Shown: positions 33,848-44,228 of the stretch, piece after piece
How the letters are laid out: each line of letters opens with the position of its first letter
Numbering within the stretch: the first letter of the stretch is position 1
Source: Solibacillus sp040274725
Lineage (GTDB): Bacteria > Bacillota > Bacilli > Bacillales_A > Planococcaceae
Length of the DNA stretch: 64,000 nucleotides
NCBI GenBank assembly: GCA_040274725.1
Contig: JBEMAQ010000001.1
Span: 434,001-498,000, forward strand
Reading direction: 5' to 3'
Made by a program: the position numbers and the translations under genes
The notes under the pieces: generated by a model
The model's input: only the letters and a program-made list of their open reading frames with translations
Database searches by the model: none
What the model was told of the DNA's origin: nothing

Positions 33848-34747
33848 TTATGCCCTCGGATGTGTGTTCATATACGTATTCCGAAGCGCTTCTTTCGTTA
33901 CATGTGTATACACCTGAGTTGATGACAAATGCACGTGCCCAAGAAGTTCCTGCACCGTACGCATATCCGCCCCGTTATTTAGTAAATGGGTCGCAAATGT
34001 ATGACGTAGCATATGCGGATAAATTTTCGTATGCATACTTGCCGTCTCAACCATCTCGTTTAATATATAACGTACACCACGGGCAGTAAGTTCACCGCCA
34101 CGTAAATTAACAAATACTTTTTTATGGTTTTTTTCCTTCATTAACAGCGGTCTAGCCTGCTCTATATAAGCCAGTAATGCATCATGTGCATAGTGACCAA
34201 AAGGGATAATGCGTTCCTTACGCCCTTTACCCATCACACGAACAATCGAAAACTGAAAATCAATTTGATCCAGGTCCATTGTAACGCACTCACTGACGCG
34301 AATGCCTGTTGCGTATAACAGCTCAAGCAGCGCCATATTGCGCAGCGCCTTAAAATCGGTGCCTGCATTTTTTTCGAACAGTTCGCTCAGCTCCTGTTCA
34401 TAAAAAAAGCTCGGTAAACGCTCTTCTTTTTTCGGATGGTAAAGTGAGCGTAACGGAGCATCATCTATGCTATATTCTCGATTTAAAAAGCGAAAAAATG
34501 AGCGAATCGATGAAATTTTTCGTGAAATGGTCGTTCTTGCCTGCCCCGTATCATACAATTTTGTTATATACAACCTAGCATGCACGTAGTCTACATCAGA
34601 AAGCGCATTAACGCCTTCTACTTGCAAAAACTCCAAAAAGCCCAATAGATCCGACTCATACTCACGAACAGTGTGTACGGAAAAGTTTCTCTCTAACTGC
34701 ACATAACGAATAAACTGTTGTAATGCTTTAGTCGATGAACAATTCAT
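33848..34747 (-). CDS. xerC: Tyrosine recombinase XerC (CodV)
   Basis: XerC resolves chromosome dimers at dif with XerD. The 299-residue protein has the N-terminal SAM-like DNA-binding domain (to about 110) and the catalytic domain with R in ATGIRVSE, K in MGKGRKER, the H-x-x-R pair in HMLRHTFATHLL, H in LGHVHLSS and the nucleophile Y in TQVYTHV. I choose ATG 34747, nine bases past GAGGAGG, giving MNCSSTKALQQF; an upstream ATG at 34780 precedes that site. It begins the xerC-hslV-hslU-codY operon. Confidence 0.96.
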   Translation of the reverse strand: MNCSSTKALQQFIRYVQLERNFSVHTVREYESDLLGFLEFLQVEGVNALSDVDYVHARLYITKLYDTGQARTTISRKISSIRSFFRFLNREYSIDDAPLRSLYHPKKEERLPSFFYEQELSELFEKNAGTDFKALRNMALLELLYATGIRVSECVTMDLDQIDFQFSIVRVMGKGRKERIIPFGHYAHDALLAYIEQARPLLMKEKNHKKVFVNLRGGELTARGVRYILNEMVETASMHTKIYPHMLRHTFATHLLNNGADMRTVQELLGHVHLSSTQVYTHVTKEALRNTYMNTHPRA

Positions 34748-34994
34748 ACATACAAACCTCCTCGATTCAAAATGGTACAATCAATTAGGACATACTGACC
34801 TCGTCTTATTTTTAACTAAAACACACGAGGCTTGCATTTTATTTCGCCATCTTTGGCTAAATAAATAAAACTATATGTAAACGGCAAAACCGTTTATTAA
34901 AAAAACACATTTCTTACTTCCGCTTGAAATGCAGTCCTTTCTCAGATGGATTTCCTTTAAACCGTGCAATCCACTAAAAAACATACATATTGAC

Positions 34995-35023
34995 ACTATA
35001 CCTATCAAGCGAATATTGCAAGT
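34995..35023 (-). promoter_or_regulatory. Weak candidate promoter of xerC-hslVU-codY
   Basis: TATAGT (34995-35000) could be a -10 box. TTGCAA lies 15 bases upstream and ACTTGC 17 bases upstream, neither ideal. It would give a leader of about 240 bases before xerC. Confidence 0.3.
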
Positions 35024-35032
35024 ATTTACATA

Positions 35033-35047
35033 GCTTTTTTGAAAATT
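35033..35047. promoter_or_regulatory. CodY-box-like sequence upstream of the xerC-codY promoter
   Basis: GCTTTTTTGAAAATT matches the CodY consensus at 12 of 15 positions, with the right half perfect. It lies just upstream of the candidate promoter and could mediate CodY control of its own operon. A chance match in AT-rich DNA is possible. Confidence 0.35.
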
Positions 35048-35119
35048 TCTCGCATAATTAGTTAATTATTTACGTAATCAACCGAATTTTGCTACTTTCA
35101 AATAACCTATTTCCAGGCA

Positions 35120-35163
35120 CAAAAGAAAGGATTACTTCTCTCTACAGAGATCAGTAATCCTTT
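35120..35163 (-). terminator. Terminator after trmFO
   Basis: An 11-bp stem (35126-35136 with 35153-35163) has an inner CTCT/AGAG pairing and is followed by CTTTTG on the minus strand. It begins about 20 bases past the trmFO stop. Confidence 0.8.
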
Positions 35164-35183
35164 TCTCATTTTAAGCTGCTAAA

Positions 35184-36497
<1,314 letters not shown>

Positions 36498-36524
36498 GTT
36501 TAAATACCTCGTTTGTCTTTATTC

Positions 36525-36564
36525 AATAAGCATCTCCCGTCGTTACCGGCGGGAGATGCTTATT
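36525..36564 (-). terminator. Very stable hairpin after topA
   Basis: A perfect 15-bp stem (36525-36539 with 36550-36564) continues through a T-G wobble to two further pairs. It sits between topA and trmFO. The T-run on the minus strand is poor (ATTG), so termination may be partial, or it may act in mRNA processing. Confidence 0.6.
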
Positions 36565-36592
36565 TGTTATATTTTATTAACACGAAACGTGC

Positions 36593-38677
36593 TTATTGTG
36601 ACGGTGTTTCCTCATAATCACATTCAGAATTCGTACACTGAATTTGCACGCCTTTTTTCAATTTCTTCTCTACTAATAATGCACTACATTTCGGACAAGG
36701 TCTACTAATTGGCTTATCCCACGATACGAAATCGCATTCTGGATACCTGTTACAGCCGTAGAACACGCGCTTTGTTTTTGACTTACGCTCAACAATTTCG
36801 CCTTCCTTACATGTCGGGCATTTGACGTCGATTAACTTCATAATTGCTTTTGTATTGCGACAATCTGGGAAATTTGAGCAGGCGATGAATTTGCCATAGC
36901 GACCGAGTTTATAAACCATTGGATGACCACATTTTTCGCAATCCTCGCCAGCTGGCTCGTCCTTAATCTCAATCTTCTCCATCACTTCATCCGCGTATTT
37001 TACGCGCGGCTCAAAATCTTTATAAAACGCATCGATAATTTCGACCCACTTTGTCATGCCTTCCTCGATACCGTCTAAATTTTGCTCCATTTGCGCAGTA
37101 AACTCAATGTTGATGATTTCTGGGAAAAACTCAAGCACTGCCATATGCACAATTTCACCCAGCTCTGTTGGCACAAAGCGTTTATTATCTAGTTGTACAT
37201 AACCGCGCTTTTGAATCGTGTCGAGCGTTGGCGCGTATGTTGACGGACGCCCTATCCCTAACTCTTCAAGCGTTTTTACTAAACGTGCTTCTGAGTAGCG
37301 TGGTGGTGGCTGTGTGAAATGTTGCTTTGGCTCAATCTCAAGGGATTTCACCTTATCGCCGATTTCCATTTCAGGTAGTAGCTTTGTTGTTTCTTCTGCT
37401 TGATCATCTGTTCCTTCAATATAAAGCTTCATAAAGCCCGCAAATTTCACTTGTGAACCGTTTGCACGGAACTGTACGTCTGTATTTTGCAAATCAACTG
37501 TTACGGTATCAAGTACGGCTGATGCCATTTGGCTCGCGATAAAGCGCTCCCAAATCAGTCGATACAGGCGCAATTGGTCGCGGCTAAGAATCGCCTTTAG
37601 CTCATCTGGCGTACGTAAAGCTGATGTCGGACGAATCGCCTCATGCGCATCCTGAGCCTTTGCTTTATTTTTTGGCTGCTTCGTTTCCGTTGCGATAAAT
37701 TCTTTACCGTACTTTGTTTCAATATAGCTATTCGCTTCAGTCTTTGCTGTCTCAGAAATACGCGTCGAATCGGTACGCATATACGTAATTAAGCCGACCG
37801 CGCCTTCCTTTTTACTCAGCTCTATCCCCTCATATAACTGCTGGGCAAGCATCATCGTCTTTTTCGCGCGGAAGTTCAGTTTACGTGCAGCTTCTTGCTG
37901 AAGTGAAGACGTTGTGAACGCTGGTGCGGCATTACGCTTACGTTCTTTTTTAACAACGTTTGTTACTTCAAACTCGTCGCCTTTAATTGTTTTTAAGATT
38001 TCTTGCACTTGCGCTTCATTCGTAAGTTTTACCTTTTCTGTGCCATTACCGTAGTACAGCGCGTCAAATGCTTTCTTCCCTTTTTCAAACTGCGCTTCAA
38101 CTGTCCAGTATTCTTCTGGTAAGAAGCTTTTAATTTCCGTTTCGCGGTCAATAATTAAGCGTAGTGCAACCGATTGTACACGGCCTGCTGATAAGCCCTT
38201 TTTCACCTTTTTCCATAAAATCGGGCTAATATTGTACCCTACAAGACGGTCTAGAATGCGTCGTGCCTGCTGTGCATCGACTAAATCCATATCGATTGGA
38301 CGCGGATGCTTAAAAGACTCTAAAATTGCATCCTTCGTAATTTCATTGAAGACAACGCGGCAATCCGAATGAATATCGATGTTTAGCGCAGTTGCTAAAT
38401 GCCAAGCAATTGCTTCTCCTTCACGGTCTGGATCGGCCGCGAGATAGATTTTTTTCGCTTTTTTCGCCGCTGTTTTTAAATCCTGCAACACTGGGCCCTT
38501 ACCACGAATCGTAATATACTTCGGCTCGTAGTTATTATCAACATCAATCCCTGTTTGACTGCGCGGTAAGTCACGCACATGTCCAATTGATGCCTTTACT
38601 TTATACTTTTTCCCTAAATATCGTTCAATTGTTTTCGCCTTTGCAGGTGATTCTACAATTACTAAATAATCCGCCAT
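36593..38677 (-). CDS. topA: DNA topoisomerase I
   Basis: Type IA topoisomerase that relaxes negative supercoils. The 694-residue protein has the Toprim domain (VIVESPAKAKTIERYLG and DPDREGEAIAWH), the active-site tyrosine in GLITYMRTDSTR, and three C-terminal four-cysteine zinc ribbons, starting at CEKCGHP, CPTCKEGE and CPKCSALL. Length and domain count are normal for Bacillales. ATG follows GGGGGAAG. It lies after dprA with a 113-base gap that has no clear terminator. Confidence 0.98.
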   Translation of the reverse strand: MADYLVIVESPAKAKTIERYLGKKYKVKASIGHVRDLPRSQTGIDVDNNYEPKYITIRGKGPVLQDLKTAAKKAKKIYLAADPDREGEAIAWHLATALNIDIHSDCRVVFNEITKDAILESFKHPRPIDMDLVDAQQARRILDRLVGYNISPILWKKVKKGLSAGRVQSVALRLIIDRETEIKSFLPEEYWTVEAQFEKGKKAFDALYYGNGTEKVKLTNEAQVQEILKTIKGDEFEVTNVVKKERKRNAAPAFTTSSLQQEAARKLNFRAKKTMMLAQQLYEGIELSKKEGAVGLITYMRTDSTRISETAKTEANSYIETKYGKEFIATETKQPKNKAKAQDAHEAIRPTSALRTPDELKAILSRDQLRLYRLIWERFIASQMASAVLDTVTVDLQNTDVQFRANGSQVKFAGFMKLYIEGTDDQAEETTKLLPEMEIGDKVKSLEIEPKQHFTQPPPRYSEARLVKTLEELGIGRPSTYAPTLDTIQKRGYVQLDNKRFVPTELGEIVHMAVLEFFPEIINIEFTAQMEQNLDGIEEGMTKWVEIIDAFYKDFEPRVKYADEVMEKIEIKDEPAGEDCEKCGHPMVYKLGRYGKFIACSNFPDCRNTKAIMKLIDVKCPTCKEGEIVERKSKTKRVFYGCNRYPECDFVSWDKPISRPCPKCSALLVEKKLKKGVQIQCTNSECDYEETPSQ

Positions 38678-38790
38678 CTATTCTTCCCCCTTAGCGAGGT
38701 AACTTATTTTTTTATATACAGTGAAGTAATTACTCAAAGCAATACCTGTTGCAAAATGTATAACAGATTTCGCGAGATTGCAACTTTTTT

Positions 38791-39687
38791 TCAATGAAAA
38801 CTTGAAAACATTTGCAATTCCTCTAGTATTTGATAACCATTCCACACTGGAATTGCGCCCTCTTTTAATAAATAATTTGTGCCCTTGGACTGCTCCGATG
38901 TAATCGGTCCTGGCACAACAAAAACATCCTTCCCTTGCTCAAGTGCATGCTCCGTCGTAATGAGCGTTCCACTTCGCATCGCTGCCTCTGTGACAACGAG
39001 CGCATCACTCAGGCCACTAATAATTCGGTTGCGCATCGGGAAATGCCATTTTTCTATACCGACATACGGCGGATACTCTGTTACAAGTAAATGCTCGCTT
39101 GCTATTTTGGTTGCAAGCTGCGCATTTTCCTTTGGATAAATATGCTGCAGACCGTGACCGAGCACCGCGATTGTTTTTCCACCATAATACATTGTCGCCT
39201 TATGTGCAAGCGTATCCGCTCCCTTAGCAAGTCCACTTACAATCACATAGTCGTCCTCAATTAGCGGCGGTATGAGGCATTCTAACGCCTGTTGAGAATA
39301 GGGTGTCACATTACGGGAACCAATAACTGCAATTTTTTTCGCATGTGTTAGTAACTTCACATTGCCTTTAGTATAAAGGACAACAGGCGCATCAGGTAAT
39401 TGCAATAATTTTTTAGGATAATATTCGTCTGTAAATGGAATCGATAAAATTCCCTGTTGCTCATAATGAGACATTAGTGAAATATCCGCTAATTGCACAA
39501 ATTGCCGTTGAAGTAGCTCGATTTTTTCTCGCTTTATATTTAGTAATTTGGAAAGCTCTACAGATGGAAAACACGGTATACGCTCTAACAATTTAATATA
39601 CTGAAGTAATTTTTGTAGTTTTATCATAGGTAAAGGGTAAATATAATGCAACTTAAGCAGTTGCTCAGTTGTAAATGGTTTTGTCAT
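38791..39687 (-). CDS. dprA: DNA processing protein DprA (Smf)
   Basis: DprA loads RecA on incoming single-stranded DNA during transformation. The 298-residue protein has an N-terminal helical domain with helix-hairpin-like sequence and the Rossmann core: GSRNVTPYS, VSGLAKGADTLAH, LGHGLQHIYP, SEHLLVTEYPP and RSGTLITTEHALEQG. The C-terminal winged-helix domain of some DprAs is absent, as in Bacillus subtilis. I choose ATG 39687, eight bases past AGGAG; the in-frame GTG at 39696 overlaps that site. Confidence 0.96.
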   Translation of the reverse strand: MTKPFTTEQLLKLHYIYPLPMIKLQKLLQYIKLLERIPCFPSVELSKLLNIKREKIELLQRQFVQLADISLMSHYEQQGILSIPFTDEYYPKKLLQLPDAPVVLYTKGNVKLLTHAKKIAVIGSRNVTPYSQQALECLIPPLIEDDYVIVSGLAKGADTLAHKATMYYGGKTIAVLGHGLQHIYPKENAQLATKIASEHLLVTEYPPYVGIEKWHFPMRNRIISGLSDALVVTEAAMRSGTLITTEHALEQGKDVFVVPGPITSEQSKGTNYLLKEGAIPVWNGYQILEELQMFSSFH

Positions 39688-39763
39688 ATTACTCACTCCT
39701 TTATTTTAAATAGAAGAAAATAAAGTAAATGACCGCACAGTTTGTAGAAAGGGCGTATTCTTT

Positions 39764-39800
39764 CTACGCAAAAAAGGTGTAGCACTTGGCTACACCTTTT
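39764..39800 (-). terminator. Terminator after sucD
   Basis: An 11-bp perfect stem (39772-39782 with 39790-39800) is followed on the minus strand by TTTTTG. It starts a few bases past the sucD stop. A second, weaker hairpin (GTAGAAA/TTTCTAC) follows before dprA. Confidence 0.9.
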
Positions 39801-39803
39801 ATA

Positions 39804-40706
39804 TTAATGTGTCTTACACGCTTCGTATAGACCTTTTTCTTTAATTACTTTAATTAATGTTTCGCCAATTACAGATGGTGTTGGTGCAACTTCAATGCCT
39901 GCTGCATTCATGGCCTTGATTTTTTCAGCTGCTGTTCCTTTACCACCTGAAATGATCGCACCTGCATGGCCCATACGCTTGCCTGGAGGTGCTGTTTGAC
40001 CACCGATAAAGCCGACTACTGGCTTTGTCATGTTCGCCTGAATCCACTCAGCCGCCTCTTCCTCAGCCGTACCGCCGATTTCACCAATCATGACAACTGC
40101 ATACGTTTCTGGGTCTTCATTGAATGCCTTTAAGCAGTCGATAAAGTTCGTACCGTTGACAGGGTCACCACCGATACCAACCGCTGTCGTTTGGCCGATG
40201 CCTTCTTGTGTTAATTGGTGCACCGCCTCATACGTTAACGTACCAGAGCGTGATACAACGCCAACATGCCCTTTTGTATGAATATAGCCTGGCATAATAC
40301 CAATTTTGCACTCATCCGCTGTAATGACGCCTGGGCAGTTTGGTCCGACTAAACGCGTCGATTTGCCTTCCATATAGCGTTTTACTTTCACCATATCAAG
40401 TACTGGAATATGCTCTGTAATACAAATTGCCATATCTAACCCTGCATCTACCGCTTCCATAATCGCATCTGCTGCAAATGGTGCTGGTACATAAATAACC
40501 GATACGTTCGCACCTGTTGCATCTACCGCCGCTTGTACAGTGTTAAATACAGGTACACCTTCAATTTCAAGGCCACCTTTACCTGGTGTCACACCCGCAA
40601 CGATTTTTGTCCCGTATTCAAGCATTTGTTTTGTATGAAAAAGGGCTGTCTCTCCAGTAATCCCTTGTACAATTACTTTTGTATCTTTGTTAATGAACAC
40701 GCTCAT
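39804..40706 (-). CDS. sucD: Succinyl-CoA synthetase alpha subunit
   Basis: With SucC it interconverts succinyl-CoA and succinate, making ATP or GTP in the TCA cycle. The 300-residue protein has the CoA-binding GITGETALFHTKQMLEYGT region, VGPNCPGVI, VSRSGTLTYEA, and the phosphohistidine loop RMGHAGAIISGGKGTA. Its start overlaps the sucC stop by four bases (ATGA). Length equals that of relatives. Confidence 0.98.
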   Translation of the reverse strand: MSVFINKDTKVIVQGITGETALFHTKQMLEYGTKIVAGVTPGKGGLEIEGVPVFNTVQAAVDATGANVSVIYVPAPFAADAIMEAVDAGLDMAICITEHIPVLDMVKVKRYMEGKSTRLVGPNCPGVITADECKIGIMPGYIHTKGHVGVVSRSGTLTYEAVHQLTQEGIGQTTAVGIGGDPVNGTNFIDCLKAFNEDPETYAVVMIGEIGGTAEEEAAEWIQANMTKPVVGFIGGQTAPPGKRMGHAGAIISGGKGTAAEKIKAMNAAGIEVAPTPSVIGETLIKVIKEKGLYEACKTH

Positions 40707-41884
40707 GCCATTACCCCGCCTTCAGCATTTACTAATTTCACGATTTTTTGTGCGCCGTCTGCCATTGAATCGGCCGCTATAATATTCAGGCCTGAAGCAT
40801 TTAGTAACGCCTTACCAAGCTCGACATTCGTCCCTTCTAAACGAACGACAAGCGGCACTTGTAAGCCGACTTCTTTCGCTGCAATAATAACCCCTTCAGC
40901 AATAATATCGCACTTCATAATGCCTCCGAAAATGTTAACAAAAATCCCCTTAACATTTTGGTCTGATAAAATAATTTTGAATGCTTCTGTTACTTTTTCT
41001 GCTGTCGCGCCGCCCCCAACGTCCAGGAAGTTTGCGGGTGTGCCGCCGTAGTAACTAATCGTATCCATCGTCGCCATCGCAAGACCCGCACCATTGACCA
41101 TACAGCCGATATTGCCGTCTAATGAAATGTAGCTTAAGTCATATTTCGACGCTTCAATTTCCTTTGGATCCTCCTCATCAAAATCACGTAATTCTACGAT
41201 ATCTTTATGACGATATAGGGCATTTGAATCAAAGTTGAATTTCGCATCAAGCGCAACAACCTCGTCATTACCCGTAATAACAAGCGGGTTAATTTCCACT
41301 GTTGATGCATCTTTATCGATAAACGCTTGGTAAATACCGAGCATTAACTTTACCGCTTTGTTTACTACTTTACTTGGAATATTCATGTTGAACGCCATAC
41401 GACGTGCTTGGAATGCTTGTAAACCTGTAACTGGGTCGATTACTTCTTTAAAGATTTTTTCAGGGTGCTCCTCGGCTACTTCTTCAATATCCATACCGCC
41501 TTCTTCAGACCCCATCATCACAACACGTGATGTTGCGCGATCAAGCACTAGGCTTAAATAATACTCTTTGCGAATATCAGAGCCTTCCTCGATGTACAGA
41601 CGTTTTACCTCTTTACCGTCTGGACCTGTTTGATGCGTTACTAAAATTTTACCTAGTAGCTCTTTCGCGTATGTACGCACTTCATCTAAATTTTTTGCGA
41701 TTTTTACACCGCCTGCTTTACCACGGCCCCCCGCATGAATTTGGGCCTTAACAACTGTTACATTGGCACCAATCTCTTTTGCTACCTTTACCGCTTCGTC
41801 TGGAGAAAAGGCAACCTTCCCATTCGGAACAGCTACGCCATATTTTCTCAAAATTTCTTTGCCTTGATATTCATGAATATTCAT
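40703..41884 (-). CDS. sucC: Succinyl-CoA synthetase beta subunit (ADP-forming)
   Basis: SucC carries the ATP-grasp nucleotide-binding domain. The protein from ATG 41884 is 393 residues, starting MNIHEYQGKEILRKYGVAVP, with AQIHAGGRGKAGGVK, EINPLVITG, and GCMVNGAGLAMATMD in the C-terminal ligase domain. GGGAGG lies upstream of this ATG, so I reject an extension to 41956. A 175-base gap precedes it; I saw no strong promoter consensus there. Confidence 0.98.
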   Translation of the reverse strand: MNIHEYQGKEILRKYGVAVPNGKVAFSPDEAVKVAKEIGANVTVVKAQIHAGGRGKAGGVKIAKNLDEVRTYAKELLGKILVTHQTGPDGKEVKRLYIEEGSDIRKEYYLSLVLDRATSRVVMMGSEEGGMDIEEVAEEHPEKIFKEVIDPVTGLQAFQARRMAFNMNIPSKVVNKAVKLMLGIYQAFIDKDASTVEINPLVITGNDEVVALDAKFNFDSNALYRHKDIVELRDFDEEDPKEIEASKYDLSYISLDGNIGCMVNGAGLAMATMDTISYYGGTPANFLDVGGGATAEKVTEAFKIILSDQNVKGIFVNIFGGIMKCDIIAEGVIIAAKEVGLQVPLVVRLEGTNVELGKALLNASGLNIIAADSMADGAQKIVKLVNAEGGVMA

Positions 41885-42059
41885 GATACATCCTCCCATC
41901 GGACACTTGGAAATTATTTTGCTAACACAATCTATTTTAACTAAATTTTCAATCAAAGTCTATATTCCTATAAAATTACACTTTACTACGCTTTTATGTC
42001 GATTTATTATACAAAATGTATGTTTTATACTTTTCTGAATAATGAGATTGTTATTAACT

Positions 42060-42350
42060 TTACCTTTTTTGTAACGATTCATGCTCTTTATCCAAACGGT
42101 AAATAAACGCAAATACTTCTGCAACGGCTTGATACAGCTCTTCCGGTATAGATGTATTCAAATCAAGCTGGCCAAGTAATTGCACTAAATTTTGATCCGC
42201 GTAAACGGGTACATCATGCAAGGCAGCCTGTTCTAAAATATTTTCCGCAATTTTCCCCTTACCTTTTGCGACAACGGTCGGGCCAGATGTTTTCGTCGGA
42301 TCGTAGGATAAGGCAATGGCTTCTTTTCGAACAAATTTTTTCTCACTCAT
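42060..42350 (-). CDS. ylqH: Stand-alone FlhB C-terminal-domain protein (YlqH type)
   Basis: The 96-residue protein resembles the cytoplasmic domain of FlhB after the autocleavage site: EAIALSYDPTKTSGPTVVAKGKG aligns with the stretch following NPTH in FlhB (split here over residues 10-32), and IPEELYQAVAEVFAFIYRLD aligns with the FlhB C-terminal helix. It lacks NPTH and all membrane helices. It overlaps the FliK-like gene by four bases. In Bacillus subtilis the same pair (ylqG-ylqH) sits here. A role in export switching is inferred from homology. Confidence 0.92.
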   Translation of the reverse strand: MSEKKFVRKEAIALSYDPTKTSGPTVVAKGKGKIAENILEQAALHDVPVYADQNLVQLLGQLDLNTSIPEELYQAVAEVFAFIYRLDKEHESLQKR

Positions 42351-44224
42351 ACGCGAATATCCACCCCGCCCTCACGCTCATCTGGCTTAGGCGGCGAAAC
42401 AGTCACTTGCTCCTGTTCAAACGGCTTAATAAACACGCCCGATAAACGGTATTCTTTCTCTTCTAATCCCGCCTTTAACGCTTGCTTTAGTGGCTCAGCA
42501 AGTAGCTCTAAATGCGGGTGGTCATTGAATACATTGATCGTCACCACACGGTTTTGCACCTGCATGTCAATCATCGTCTCTTCAATGGACTCCATTTGCA
42601 AATAAAATAAAATCCGTGCAAAATTCGCATCAATTTTGCCGTCTTCCTTCATGCGTCCATTCCATTGCAATGTTGCATCCATTCGTTTCCCGAAAAACTC
42701 AAGCGGCACTTGCATCACAAGCTGGTGCTGATGACCATTTTCCGTTGATAATAGCTGCATACCATTCATACGCGCAAGCACGGTTTCTGCCGCGTCACGC
42801 AGCGGCAGTGGTGTTTGCACATCCTGCATGAGCGCAAGTAGCTGCGGCTTGAGTTGCTGTGCAAGTGCACTAACATCGCCCGCCTTACTTGCAAGTGCGG
42901 CCTCATAGCTGACACCAAGTCCCTTTAGTACCGACTTCATCGCCTGCTCCATCGCCTTGCCGTCCACCGCATTTTGCACCTGCGCCTCCACTTGCGTGAG
43001 GGCTATCTGCATTTGTGGCTGCGGTGAGTCCGAAATCACCTTCACTAAATTATTGAAAAGCGTAGGATTGCCATCTGGCTTAATTAATGACAATAAATGA
43101 TCCTTTACGGTCAGTCCTTGCTCATTTTGCGTAAATATACGATTTTGTGCATTTTCACTAAAGGCTTTCGTCATTTGCTGTTGCAATTGCTGCGTAAAAA
43201 TTTCAAATGTTTGCTTCGTTTGCGGTAGCTGTGAAAAACGCTGCATTAGCTGTGTCATTTGCTCCTTTTGCTGCGTCGTCAGTAGTGGCTCACTCGCGAT
43301 AAATTGACGCACCTGGTCTAGTAATTTTGCGCTATTTTCTGGCTGACTATTCGCTAACTGTTGAATTAATTGTCCTGCTTGAATTGGCTGCTGCAAGCTA
43401 GCCGGCTGATTTTGCGCCGTACCTGCTGCTTGCCAATTTTGAAGCGTGGCGTTTGCTGGTACAATACCCGCCTCCTTCAATGCGGCAAGCGCCTGCAATT
43501 TTGTCCCAACTGCCGCATTCACGTCTGTTAATGTTTGCACCGCGCGTGCGAGCAACACCCCACCTGTTTCCGCATTAAACGGTTTCGCGAGCGTCTCCAT
43601 TTGCGCGCCGATGTTCGCCTTTAACGCATCATTCCCACCAGGCTGCGCGAGCATCTGCGCTAAATTGGCCATACTCGTTGTCATACCAGACGTCTTTGCA
43701 CCTTGTGTCATCGCTTGAAAGACATCATTTGTAAAGGGCATTTTCAGTTCAACCATTTTATGCATTGCGTGCAACGCATCGAGCTTCGTCACATTGGCAG
43801 GTAAGTTTTTTAACCATTGCTCTGCCTGCAACAATTGTTCCTTTGAAATCGGTAGCTGCATTTTTATAAAGCTACCGAGCACCTGCTGCATCTCTGTCGT
43901 TTTCGGTAAATTCATCGCATCAAGCAGCTGTGTCATTTGCTGTGCGAGTGGTACTTGCGGTGACATTGGACCTGTCACGACCTTTAATTCAGGTGTTGCG
44001 CCTGTATTGGTTACTTGGAAAAACTGCGCATCCCCAACCTTGAGCGGTACTTCTAGCTTCGCAACGAGCTTTTGCTGCCCGACTTGTAATTCTGCTGTTT
44101 GGTCAGGAAAAATTTTATTAATTGTCCCATGAAAGATTTGACCATGACGTAGTGTCATTGGCTGATTGGACGGTTGAACAGTCGTATTTTGTCCTTGTAT
44201 GGCGTTAAATGATGATAAATTCAT
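42347..44224 (-). CDS. ylqG: FliK-like protein (YlqG type)
   Basis: The 625-residue protein is rich in Q, A, L and T. Its N-terminus MNLSSFNAIQGQNTTVQPSN and the GQIFHGTINKIFPDQTAELQVG segment lead into a long repetitive helical region. The C-terminus (about 505-615; LVMQVPLEFFGKRMDATLQW, then a beta-alpha pattern) resembles the FliK C-terminal domain. ATG 44224 is eight bases past AAGGAG; I reject an extension to 44245. It is translationally coupled to the FlhB-C-like gene downstream. Its function is not known; a length-control or export-switch role is inference. Confidence 0.85.
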   Translation of the reverse strand: MNLSSFNAIQGQNTTVQPSNQPMTLRHGQIFHGTINKIFPDQTAELQVGQQKLVAKLEVPLKVGDAQFFQVTNTGATPELKVVTGPMSPQVPLAQQMTQLLDAMNLPKTTEMQQVLGSFIKMQLPISKEQLLQAEQWLKNLPANVTKLDALHAMHKMVELKMPFTNDVFQAMTQGAKTSGMTTSMANLAQMLAQPGGNDALKANIGAQMETLAKPFNAETGGVLLARAVQTLTDVNAAVGTKLQALAALKEAGIVPANATLQNWQAAGTAQNQPASLQQPIQAGQLIQQLANSQPENSAKLLDQVRQFIASEPLLTTQQKEQMTQLMQRFSQLPQTKQTFEIFTQQLQQQMTKAFSENAQNRIFTQNEQGLTVKDHLLSLIKPDGNPTLFNNLVKVISDSPQPQMQIALTQVEAQVQNAVDGKAMEQAMKSVLKGLGVSYEAALASKAGDVSALAQQLKPQLLALMQDVQTPLPLRDAAETVLARMNGMQLLSTENGHQHQLVMQVPLEFFGKRMDATLQWNGRMKEDGKIDANFARILFYLQMESIEETMIDMQVQNRVVTINVFNDHPHLELLAEPLKQALKAGLEEKEYRLSGVFIKPFEQEQVTVSPPKPDEREGGVDIRV

Positions 44225-44228
44225 ACAA

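Larger units (their letters stand above)
34748..35119 (-). other. Long untranslated region upstream of xerC
   Basis: About 370 bases hold no gene. Visible elements are a perfect 7-bp hairpin (34878-34896, loop CAAAA), a CCTCGT/ACGAGG pairing (34799-34804 with 34825-34830), a weak -10/-35 pair near 35000, and a CodY-like sequence at 35033-35047. I do not recognise a T-box or a known riboswitch. Confidence 0.5.

Noticed and set aside
34748..35119. T-box or known riboswitch upstream of xerC
   Set aside because: No T-box core, S-box, or other recognisable riboswitch motif is present.
41885..41956. Extension of sucC by 24 codons
   Set aside because: The SucC family starts at MNIHEYQG, which has a good ribosome-binding site directly before it.
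41944..41965. CodY box upstream of sucC
   Set aside because: Only the left half fits; about 10 of 15 positions match, too weak to call.
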